NCBI GenBank assembly: GCA_001818365.1
Contig: MHKK01000005.1
Location: 1 to 5,143, forward strand
DNA length: 5,143 nucleotides
Origin: Candidatus Komeilibacteria bacterium RIFCSPHIGHO2_01_FULL_52_14
GTDB lineage: Bacteria > Patescibacteriota > Patescibacteriia > UBA1558 > 2-01-FULL-52-15
Direction of reading: 5' to 3'
The notes under the pieces are model-generated. The model was not told the DNA's origin, searched no databases, and saw only the letters and a list, made by a program, of their open reading frames with translations. A program made the translations under genes and the position numbers. Positions 1-4,468 of this stretch are shown piece after piece. How positions within the stretch are numbered: position 1 is the stretch's first letter; each line of letters opens with the position of its first letter.

Positions 1-947
1 AGCAGCAAGAGGTGATTTTCCGTTGTGCCGTGACAGATTTTTATGCCCGCGTCCTTGAAAACGCCTTCAAGAGCTTTTGCATTCCTGATGATCTGCTTCG
101 CATAGCCGACGAATGAAGGATCAAGCGCTTCTTTGAACGCAACAGCCTTTGCCGCAATGTTGTTTTCGTGAGGGCCGCCTTGAAAACCGGGAAATATCGA
201 CTTGTCGATCGCCTGGGCGAACTTTTCCTTACAGAGGATCATGCCGCCGCGGGGACCCCGAAGCGTTTTATGCGTCGTCGTGCTCACGATATCAAAGGTA
301 TCAACCGGGTTTGTGAGCTGTTTGCCCGCGACAAGACCGGCGATGTGCGCCATGTCCATCATGGTGATGGCCCCGACCTCATCGGCAATTGATTTGATTT
401 TTGCATAATCCAACTCTCGTGAATAAGCGGAAAAGCCGGCAAGAACCATCTGCGGTTTGTGCTTGAGCGCCATCTCGCGCAGATTGTCGTAGTCGATGAG
501 GCCGGTCTTAATGTCGGTTTTGTAACGCACGAAATTGAACACCTTGGTCATGTGCGTGACCGGATGCCCGTGCGTGAGGTGCCCGCCGTGCCCGAGGTCC
601 ATACCGAGGATCGTATCGCCGGGCTTAAGTACGGCAAAATACACTGCGATATTGGCAGGAGCTCCCGAAAGCGGCTGAACGTTCACGTGTTCGGCGCCAA
701 AAAGTTTTTTTGCGCGGTCGATTGCAAGTTGCTCAACTTCGTCGATAAATTGATTGCCGCCGTAATAACGCTTGCCCGGATAGCCCTCCGAATATTTGTT
801 CGTGAGAACAGAACCCAGCGCTTCGAGTACGGCAAGCGAGGCGAAATTTTCCGACGGGATCATTTCGGCGCCGGTTCGCTGGCGCTCAAGTTCTTTTTGT
901 ATGCTTTTGTAGAGTTCAGGGTCTTGGGATTGGAGAATACTTTTCAT
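1..947 (-). CDS. glyA: Serine hydroxymethyltransferase, 3' end beyond window
   Basis: PLP-dependent cytosolic enzyme that interconverts serine plus tetrahydrofolate with glycine plus 5,10-methylene-tetrahydrofolate, the main source of one-carbon units. The reverse strand reads 315 complete codons without a stop to the window edge; the family is usually about 410-420 residues, so roughly the last quarter is missing. Visible family motifs in order: PSENFAS (31-37), YSEGYPGKRYYGG (52-64), GHGGHLTHG (119-127), the cofactor-binding DMAHIAG with Asp198 and His201, and STTTHKTLRGPRGG, where Lys227 is the Schiff-base lysine. The visible part ends in TENHLLL, matching the family's C-terminal-domain start. 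The ATG at 947 gives the expected short N-terminal extension. No Shine-Dalgarno precedes it; the upstream bases are ACTTCACATCA. The catalytic residues are intact, so the gene looks functional. It is oriented away from a composite inverted repeat and downstream of, but separated by terminators from, the minus-strand small-gene pair. Confidence 0.97.
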   Translation of the reverse strand, partial: MKSILQSQDPELYKSIQKELERQRTGAEMIPSENFASLAVLEALGSVLTNKYSEGYPGKRYYGGNQFIDEVEQLAIDRAKKLFGAEHVNVQPLSGAPANIAVYFAVLKPGDTILGMDLGHGGHLTHGHPVTHMTKVFNFVRYKTDIKTGLIDYDNLREMALKHKPQMVLAGFSAYSRELDYAKIKSIADEVGAITMMDMAHIAGLVAGKQLTNPVDTFDIVSTTTHKTLRGPRGGMILCKEKFAQAIDKSIFPGFQGGPHENNIAAKAVAFKEALDPSFVGYAKQIIRNAKALEGVFKDAGIKICHGTTENHLLL

Positions 948-959
948 TGATGTGAAGTT

Positions 960-965
960 ATTATG
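960..965 (-). promoter_or_regulatory. glyA: Possible -10 box of glyA (CATAAT)
   Basis: On the minus strand CATAAT lies 12 bases before the glyA ATG. The start of transcription would fall about six bases before the ATG, giving a very short leader, in keeping with the missing Shine-Dalgarno. No good -35 box is present at 17 bp (CCTAAG), and the upstream DNA is the palindromic repeat. The call is weak and rests on the box and the spacing alone. Confidence 0.35.
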
Positions 966-975
966 ATGAGTGAAA

Positions 976-1058
976 TCCCCCTCTTAGGATAAGAGGGGTG
1001 AGGGGAGTTACGATATTGCAACGAGTAACCCCCTTGTTCCCCCTTACACTAAGGGGGA
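976..1058. repeat. Composite inverted repeat, MITE/REP-like
   Basis: The left arm (976-1011) and right arm (1025-1058) are imperfect reverse complements, each running from TCCCCCT-type sequence to GTTAC, around a 13-base centre. Each arm is also a small hairpin of its own: CCCCTCTTA/TAAGAGGGG on the left and CCCCCTTA/TAAGGGGG on the right. Such C-run/TAAG palindromes are a familiar kind of dispersed intergenic repeat in many bacteria, including Patescibacteria as I recall them. No transposase or coding capacity is present. It sits directly upstream of the glyA start and could also influence that promoter. Confidence 0.7.
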
Positions 1059-1114
1059 GAATGTGGAATATCACAACATGCCGCAATCTTATCGGTTTTC
1101 AGAAAAAATGGAAG

Positions 1115-1149
1115 ACCCGCGTCGTCCCCGCACAGCGGGGCGCGCGGGT
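1115..1149. repeat. GC-rich two-step hairpin, possible second terminator (minus)
   Basis: The outer stem ACCCGCG/CGCGGGT (1115-1121 with 1143-1149) encloses the inner stem CCCCGC/GCGGGG with loop ACA. On the minus strand it is followed, within about 10 bases, by a run of six T (1102-1107), so it could be a back-up terminator for the minus-strand small-gene pair. Its core (GTCGT-CCCCGCA-AGCGGGG-CGCGCGG) closely resembles the hairpin at 4370-4398, which suggests a dispersed repeat family. A further small hairpin, CTGCC/GGCAG, lies at 1153-1170. Confidence 0.55.
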
Positions 1150-1176
1150 TGCCTGCCTTTTTGTGGGCAGAAAGAA

Positions 1177-1218
1177 AGCCCAGCCCTAGTTTTGCTTTCG
1201 CAAAACTAGGGCTGGGCT
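1177..1218 (-). terminator. Intrinsic terminator of the minus-strand small-gene pair
   Basis: A perfect 19-bp stem (1177-1195 with 1200-1218) closes a four-base loop. On the minus strand the loop is GAAA, a GNRA tetraloop inside the very stable core GCGAAAGC, and the stem is followed by CTTTCTTTCT. The stem begins at the last base of the TGA stop of the 61-aa gene. No T-run follows on the plus strand, so the direction is clear. Confidence 0.88.
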
Positions 1219-1403
1219 CAGCGAAGCGCGAGGAAACAGCACGTCAAAATTCCTGCGATCACGAAGGCGAGCCCGCTGAGTCCGAAGACCGCTGCCAGAA
1301 TGACTTTGGGTCGGCTCACCTTTTTCACCGGGGTCATCAACGCACAGACGATAAGCCCGGCGCCGAGCATAACCGCGAGAATCGGAACAATGACCGACGC
1401 CAT
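1218..1403 (-). CDS. Small hypothetical membrane protein (61 aa)
   Basis: I do not recognise this protein. It has two hydrophobic segments, about residues 2-23 (VIVPILAVMLGAGLIVCAL) and about 34-59 (VILAAVFGLSGLAFVIAGIL), joined by a basic loop PVKKVSRPK (25-33). That predicts a two-helix inner-membrane hairpin with the positive loop probably cytoplasmic. Two adjacent cysteines (CC) sit near the end of the second helix. A strong Shine-Dalgarno, AGGGAGG (1408-1414 region), lies about six bases before the ATG, which supports both reality and start. The gene follows the 101-aa gene after 33 bases on the same strand, presumably in one transcript, and its stop codon merges into the terminator stem. 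Being so small it could also be a toxin-like or accessory membrane peptide, but nothing in the sequence shows that. Confidence 0.7.
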   Translation of the reverse strand: MASVIVPILAVMLGAGLIVCALMTPVKKVSRPKVILAAVFGLSGLAFVIAGILTCCFLALR

Positions 1404-1436
1404 GACGACCTCCCTGGTCGCGATGCTGACCGTTGG

Positions 1437-1742
1437 TTACGCCCGGATCGCTGCTCCGCTATCGGAGTTCACGAACCAGAGGAGAAAACCGTTTCGGAAC
1501 GGTCCGATCACGATCCTGATGAGATCCCCTTGGGCATTCCGGAAGCAGAAGCCCTGTTGCTCGGCAGCCCGGCGATTGAGCTCGTCGAATTCCGTCTGGT
1601 TCTCGGCGGTGATCAAGGCCACAGGACCGACACGGATATCGGGGGCACTTTCGAAGCGGGTTGCTCCGGGTGTTGCGCCTGCAAAGAGCGCCGCATAATC
1701 CTGTGCGGCTTGGATAGTGCCGAACAGATTGAATTTTGACAT
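1437..1742 (-). CDS. Hypothetical soluble protein (101 aa)
   Basis: The family is not recognised. The product starts MSKFNLFG and has no signal peptide or membrane segment. The N-terminal third is alanine-rich (AAQDYAALFAGATPGA, 12-27), and the rest alternates hydrophobic strands and a charged helix: VGPVALITAE (38-47), EFDELNRRAAEQQG (51-64), LIRIVIGPFRNGFLLWFVN (74-92). This suggests a small alpha/beta fold. The start at 1742 is preferred to the in-frame ATG at 1760 because AGGGGG (1746-1752 region) lies five or so bases before it, whereas the upstream ATG has no Shine-Dalgarno. It is the first gene of a two-gene minus-strand unit with the 61-aa membrane protein and has its own TTGACA promoter. 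It may act with that membrane protein, judging only from adjacency. Tail ends in SDSGAAIRA. Confidence 0.72.
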   Translation of the reverse strand: MSKFNLFGTIQAAQDYAALFAGATPGATRFESAPDIRVGPVALITAENQTEFDELNRRAAEQQGFCFRNAQGDLIRIVIGPFRNGFLLWFVNSDSGAAIRA

Positions 1743-1796
1743 AGTTCCCCCTGTGCGCATGCTACGCTGAGATATTCAGGAACAAAACAATAGCGT

Positions 1797-1825
1797 ATCC
1801 TATATCCCTCAACCGAGGGTGTCAA
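1797..1825 (-). promoter_or_regulatory. Promoter of the 101-aa/61-aa pair, with spacer dyad
   Basis: On the minus strand a perfect TTGACA (1820-1825) is followed after exactly 17 bases by TAGGAT (1797-1802). Transcription would start near 1790, leaving a leader of about 48 nt before the Shine-Dalgarno start at 1742. The spacer contains the perfect dyad CCCTC-AACC-GAGGG (1806-1819), a possible operator between the two boxes. The -35 box lies back to back with the phosphomutase promoter. Confidence 0.7.
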
Positions 1826-1846
1826 GCTGCCATGCACCGCGCTATT

Positions 1847-1855
1847 TGCTATACT
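1847..1855 (+). promoter_or_regulatory. manB: Extended -10 promoter of the phosphomutase (TGC-TATACT)
   Basis: TATACT (1850-1855) is preceded by TGC, an extended -10 motif, and is six bases from the ATG at 1862. The expected transcription start is therefore at or next to the A of the ATG, a leaderless mRNA. No convincing -35 box is present (CTGCCA at 17 bp), as is common for extended -10 promoters. Confidence 0.55.
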
Positions 1856-1861
1856 AAGATC

Positions 1862-3226
1862 ATGTCTATCTTCAAAGCCTACGACATCCGCGGGATATAT
1901 CCGTCCGAACTGAACGAGGAAACGGCCTACAACGTCGGGCGTGCATATGCTCAGCTTATGCGTGAGGAAAATCCGGGGACGAAGATTCTAAAGATCGTCC
2001 TTGCGCACGATATGCGTTTGTCTGCGGACACGTTGACCAAAGAAGCGCTTCGGGGATTGATCGAAGGAGGGGTTGATGTGGTTTTCGTCGGTCTTGCATC
2101 GACACCGACGTTCTATTTTGCCGTTGCCTATTACGGATATGACGGCGGGTTTATGGTCTCGGCGTCACATAATCCGAAAGAGTATAACGGTTTTAAGCTT
2201 GTCCGTAGGCGCGCGGCTCCGATGGGAGGAGAAACGGGCATCAAGACGATCGAGGAGATGATCGCAAAGAAAGGATTTGACACGCCGCCGCGTACCGGAA
2301 AAATGACCAGAAAAGCGAACGTGCTGCGCGATCAGGTCGCGCATGATCTGAAATTCGGCAACATACGAAAAATAAAGCCGTTCAAGGTCGTTGTCGATGC
2401 TGCCAATGCGATGGGTGCTTTGTATCTTGACGCGCTTTTTAAGAAACTTCCTTGCGAACTTGTAAAAATGAATTTTGACCTTGACGGTTCATTTCCGGCA
2501 CACGAGGCGGATCCTTTGAAAGAAGAAAATATGCGCGATCTAGAGAAGCGTGTGGCAGCGGAGAAAGCCGATCTCGGCATCGCTACCGACGGCGACGGCG
2601 ATCGCATTTTTTTCGTGGACAATGAAGGCAAGAGCATTGAGCAGGCGATCATACGGGGAATATTGGCAAAGATATTCCTGCATGAGCGTCCCGGGGCAAA
2701 GATCGGTTACGACATTCGCCCGGGAAAGATCACGCGGGACATGATCGAGCAGTATGGCGGCACGCCGATCGTGACCAAAGTCGGGCATTCGCTTATCAAG
2801 GACCAGGCAATACGCGAGGGTGCGTATTTTGCCGGAGAGTCATCGGGGCATTTTTTCCTGAACATGGAGCACGGCTGCTATGAGGTGCCGATGATCGTAA
2901 CGCTCAAACTTATGCAGGAGTTTTCGGAAAGCGGCAAAACCGTCGCCGAGTATGTGAGGCCGCTCAAGAAATATTTTCATTCGGGCGAGATAAATTCGCG
3001 GGTTCGTGACGTCGCAGAGGTCATTGAAGCGACCGCCAACAGATATCAGGACGGGAAACTCGACCGGCTTGACGGCATTTCCGTCGAATATCATGATTTT
3101 TGGTTCAATGTCCGCGGGTCAAATACAGAGCCGGTGATCCGCCTGAATCTCGAAGCGCGAACGAAGGAATTGATGCACAAGAAGAGGGACGAAGTGCTTG
3201 CCCTGATCAGGTCATTCAGTAAATGA
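1862..3226 (+). CDS. manB: Phosphomannomutase/phosphoglucomutase (454 aa)
   Basis: An alpha-D-phosphohexomutase that moves phosphate between C6 and C1 of mannose or glucose, supplying sugar-1-phosphates for nucleotide sugars and surface glycans. It is cytosolic and Mg-dependent. All four signature loops are present: SASHNP with phosphoserine Ser102, the metal loop DGDGDR (243-248), the sugar-specificity loop GESSGH (325-330), and the phosphate-binding RGSNTEP (418-424). The N-terminal KAYDIRG and the KVGHSLIK segment are also typical. Length of about 454 residues is normal for the family. I chose ATG 1862 because it puts AYDIRG at residues 6-11, as in relatives; the in-frame ATG at 1832 would add MHRAICYTKI, has no Shine-Dalgarno and lies upstream of the -10 box. 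No Shine-Dalgarno precedes 1862 either. Whether mannose, glucose or both is the substrate cannot be told; the loop has Ser327 where PMM/PGM enzymes often have Met and PGMs Glu. The symbol is therefore provisional. Confidence 0.95.
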   Translation: MSIFKAYDIRGIYPSELNEETAYNVGRAYAQLMREENPGTKILKIVLAHDMRLSADTLTKEALRGLIEGGVDVVFVGLASTPTFYFAVAYYGYDGGFMVSASHNPKEYNGFKLVRRRAAPMGGETGIKTIEEMIAKKGFDTPPRTGKMTRKANVLRDQVAHDLKFGNIRKIKPFKVVVDAANAMGALYLDALFKKLPCELVKMNFDLDGSFPAHEADPLKEENMRDLEKRVAAEKADLGIATDGDGDRIFFVDNEGKSIEQAIIRGILAKIFLHERPGAKIGYDIRPGKITRDMIEQYGGTPIVTKVGHSLIKDQAIREGAYFAGESSGHFFLNMEHGCYEVPMIVTLKLMQEFSESGKTVAEYVRPLKKYFHSGEINSRVRDVAEVIEATANRYQDGKLDRLDGISVEYHDFWFNVRGSNTEPVIRLNLEARTKELMHKKRDEVLALIRSFSK

Positions 3227-3227
3227 T

Positions 3228-3318
3228 GTCATTGCGAGGCCCGACGAAGTCGCGGCCGTGGCAATCCCCTTGAGCTACCGAAAACTCATCGGGATTGCTT
3301 CGCTTCGCTCGCAATGAC
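3228..3318. repeat. 91-bp palindromic dispersed repeat (GTCATTGCGA type)
   Basis: The element is bounded by GTCATTGCGA and its exact reverse complement TCGCAATGAC, with an inner inverted pair GGCAATCCC/GGGATTGC. Elements with these ends are widespread intergenic repeats in diverse bacteria (established knowledge of the pattern; copy number here not seen). It begins one base after the phosphomutase stop codon, so its hairpin may protect or end that transcript, but no T-run follows on either side. A partial relative lies at 4434-4465. It has no coding capacity. Confidence 0.85.
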
Positions 3319-3419
3319 GAAAGGTAACTATGATTGGCATTGTCAATTTAGGCCTCTGCGGTGAAAATTAGCTCACAAGCTATATTTTGCTAATAAAAGG
3401 TCAATTTATCATATGATGG
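3319..3419. other. AT-rich spacer, no gene seen
   Basis: No credible ORF or RNA gene is visible. A small stem TAGCT-CACA-AGCTA (3369-3382) is followed by TATTTTGC and might act as a weak terminator for the phosphomutase. The marked drop in GC compared with both flanking genes is consistent with a promoter region. The right end holds a dyad described separately. Confidence 0.5.
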
Positions 3420-3424
3420 TTGAC
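3400..3424. promoter_or_regulatory. Dyad overlapping the -35 box, candidate operator
   Basis: GTCAA (3400-3404) and TTGAC (3420-3424) flank the perfect 10-bp palindrome ATCATATGAT (3408-3417), with spacers of three and two bases. The right outer arm is part of the TTGACA -35 box, so a dimeric DNA-binding protein here would compete with RNA polymerase. No regulator is encoded in the window; the site is inferred from symmetry alone. Confidence 0.4.
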
Positions 3425-3448
3425 AAATTATGCCATTTGTAGTATCAT
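3420..3448 (+). promoter_or_regulatory. Strong sigma-70-type promoter of the 208-aa gene
   Basis: Perfect TTGACA (3420-3425), a 17-base spacer and TATCAT (3443-3448) in an AT-rich setting. Transcription should begin near 3455, giving a leader of about 188 nt before the ATG at 3643. It is the best promoter match on the plus strand of the window. Confidence 0.8.
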
Positions 3449-3454
3449 TATTTG

Positions 3455-3642
3455 TTCTTTGATATAGCTATTTGCACACACAGTCATAGCCACAAGCCAC
3501 CCATTATTAAGCAGAATCCAAAATCGAATTAAGGATGCAACTGTATGAGTGGTTTCTGGCTATGACTGCCATGGTGGTGGTCTGCCCTTAACCCTCGGGA
3601 AGAGGGAAACCTTCGGGCGAGCAGTCCGAAAGGAGGCGTCTC
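3455..3642 (+). promoter_or_regulatory. Long structured 5' leader of the 208-aa gene
   Basis: The leader holds a 20-bp inverted repeat (3481-3500 with 3549-3568; 18 of 20 complementary, one further G-U pair as RNA). Next come a CCCTC/GAGGG hairpin (3592-3606), then CCTTCGG (3610-3616), which can pair with CCGAAAGG (3626-3633, one bulged A) and so cover the first part of the Shine-Dalgarno AAAGGAGG (3629-3636). GACTGC (3564-3569), inside the right arm of the large repeat, can alternatively pair with GCAGTC (3621-3626), freeing the Shine-Dalgarno. This looks like a regulatory leader or a conserved RNA element; it matches no riboswitch class I recognise. The pairings are read by eye, without energy calculation. 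Confidence 0.5.
3535..3591 (+). CDS. Possible 18-codon leader ORF
   Basis: ATG 3535 to TAA 3589-3591 encodes MQLYEWFLAMTAMVVVCP, a hydrophobic peptide. It lies wholly in the leader and spans the right arm of the large inverted repeat, so its translation would open that stem and could affect the hairpins near the downstream Shine-Dalgarno. AAGG directly abuts the ATG, which is too close for a normal ribosome binding site, so translation is doubtful. A leaky internal start at 3562 is possible. There is no run of one amino acid's codons as in classical attenuators. Confidence 0.2.
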   Translation: MQLYEWFLAMTAMVVVCP

Positions 3643-4269
3643 ATGAAGTACGGAGAACTGAACCTGGGTCAGATCGAGGCTGTCGTCAACAAACTCGGCG
3701 GCATGGACGGCGTGGAGCGTTTCCTCAGCGGCGAGACCGTGGTGAAGATGCTCGATCGCGTCTTCCCGACTTGGAAGACGATCAAGCTCGGCACGCACAA
3801 GGATGCCCTGGCCCTTGAGAGCGCTCTCAAGGACGCTGACTTCCAGATCTTGGATTGGGCTAACGACATCATGGGTAAGCCCGCTTTCACGCTCGCGAGC
3901 GAGGAGACCTCGATCGACCTGGTGACTGCGACGGTTGCGGAGCTCGGTTTCACGAGAAGCAGCGGCTACAACGCCATCTGTGGTCGCATTCGCGAACTCG
4001 GTTATGAGCTCTGCCCAGCCGAAGTCGGCCCCCAACTCCGCTTCCAGTACAAGGATCAGCCTCTCGGCAAGTTGCTCGTGATCGCGATGGAAGCGATCGC
4101 CAGCTCGTTGGATGCGATCTTCGACCCGCGCGCCGTCCTGAACGTGTTCTATGTCGAGCACAACGATGGCGGGCAGGGGCTCAGCACGCTCTATGGCGGC
4201 CCCGGCGACGTCTTCAATCCCGACGTTCGGTTCGTCTTCGTCCGTCGCAAGTCCAGCACCACTTTGTAG
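3643..4269 (+). CDS. Conserved-looking hypothetical protein (208 aa)
   Basis: No function can be assigned. The product looks soluble, with no signal peptide or membrane helix. It opens with a helical part (QIEAVVNKLGGMDGVERFLSG, about 10-30), then WKTIKLGTHKDA (44-55), ILDWANDIMGKPAF (69-82), a VTATVAELGF strand/helix (94-103), the striking ELCPAEVGPQLRFQYKDQP (122-140), LLVIAMEAI (144-152), and ends in the strand RFVFVRR (196-202). I recall similar proteins, with the KLGGM...FLSG and LCPAEVGP...YKDQP motifs and a terminal FVFVRR, as abundant unnamed paralogues in Patescibacteria; this needs a search. A strong Shine-Dalgarno (AAAGGAGG, 3629-3636) fixes the start. Codons are richer in third-position C/G than in the phosphomutase. 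It is a single-gene unit with its own promoter and terminator; the stop TAG lies in the loop of a 16-bp hairpin. Confidence 0.9.
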   Translation: MKYGELNLGQIEAVVNKLGGMDGVERFLSGETVVKMLDRVFPTWKTIKLGTHKDALALESALKDADFQILDWANDIMGKPAFTLASEETSIDLVTATVAELGFTRSSGYNAICGRIRELGYELCPAEVGPQLRFQYKDQPLGKLLVIAMEAIASSLDAIFDPRAVLNVFYVEHNDGGQGLSTLYGGPGDVFNPDVRFVFVRRKSSTTL

Positions 4270-4286
4270 TCAAAGTGGTGCTGGAC
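4251..4286 (+). repeat. Perfect 16-bp hairpin with the stop codon in its loop
   Basis: GTCCAGCACCACTTTG (4251-4266) pairs completely with 4271-4286 around the loop TAGT, whose first three bases are the stop codon of the 208-aa gene. No T-run follows (AAGTAGCCCC), so it is not a classical terminator. It may block 3' exonucleases or act with the intrinsic terminator 25 bases downstream. The last six codons (SSTTL plus stop region) are dictated by the palindrome. Confidence 0.85.
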
Positions 4287-4310
4287 AAGTAGCCCCCGGC
4301 TCCTTATAGG

Positions 4311-4369
4311 CCCCGCTTCAAATCTAATCGCGCTAAGCGCGAGAGGAGGAGAAGCGGGGTTGTTTTTTT
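4311..4369 (+). terminator. Intrinsic terminator of the 208-aa gene
   Basis: The outer stem CCCCGCTTC (4311-4319) pairs with GAAGCGGGG (4351-4359), and an inner stem CGCGC/GCGCG (4329-4333 with 4337-4341) has loop TAA. It is followed at once by TTGTTTTTTT (4360-4369), the longest T-run in the window. This is directional for the plus strand and separates the 208-aa gene from murI. Confidence 0.9.
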
Positions 4370-4398
4370 CGCGACGTACCCCGCATAGCGGGGTCGCG
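4370..4398. repeat. Hairpin repeat related to the one at 1115-1149
   Basis: CGCGA/TCGCG encloses CCCCGC-ATA-GCGGGG. The core differs only slightly from the hairpin near 1121-1147 in the same orientation, which points to a dispersed family. A second hairpin follows at once: ATCCGCTCG (4402-4410) with CGAGCGGAT (4417-4425). Confidence 0.65.
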
Positions 4399-4433
4399 CG
4401 GATCCGCTCGCGAAGACGAGCGGATTCAATTGT

Positions 4434-4465
4434 GATTGCCTGGTCGTTTCACTTCTCGCGATGAC
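4434..4465 (-). repeat. Partial copy of the GTCATTGCGA-type repeat
   Basis: On the minus strand this reads GTCATCGCGAG, then about ten diverged bases, then CAGGCAATC. That is the same arrangement as the left half of the 91-bp element at 3228-3318 (GTCATTGCGAG ... GTGGCAATC). The matching right end is missing or replaced by the adjoining hairpins, so it is a partial or hybrid copy. It lies just upstream of the murI promoter. Confidence 0.65.
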
Positions 4466-4468
4466 ACG

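Noticed and set aside
459..950. 163-codon plus-strand open frame
   Set aside because: It is antisense to glyA, whose catalytic motifs are unmistakable on the minus strand.
998..1189. 63-codon plus-strand open frame
   Set aside because: It translates the composite inverted repeat and hairpins. No ribosome binding site and no protein-like composition.
976..1220. CRISPR array or tRNA in the repeat-rich stretch
   Set aside because: The repeats are inverted, of unequal type and without regular spacers. No cloverleaf with acceptor and T-loop sequences is present.
1149..1739. 196-codon plus-strand open frame opposite the small-gene pair
   Set aside because: The product is charged, low in hydrophobic periodicity and runs through the terminator stem. 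It has no Shine-Dalgarno, while the opposite strand has two ORFs with good ribosome binding sites, a promoter and a terminator.
1743..1760. Upstream in-frame ATG of the 101-aa gene
   Set aside because: The Shine-Dalgarno AGGGGG lies inside this extension at the correct distance from ATG 1742, and nothing similar precedes 1760.
1832..1861. Upstream in-frame ATG of the phosphomutase
   Set aside because: The extra MHRAICYTKI is not typical of the family, has no Shine-Dalgarno and lies upstream of the TATACT box that fits the start at 1862.
3228..3318. Insertion sequence or its remnant with coding function
   Set aside because: Only 91 bp with inverted ends and no transposase reading frame; the pattern fits a non-coding dispersed repeat.
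3529..4161. 210-codon minus-strand open frame
   Set aside because: It is antisense to the 208-aa gene and results from that gene's C/G-rich third positions. It has no Shine-Dalgarno or promoter of its own, and it ends inside the leader.
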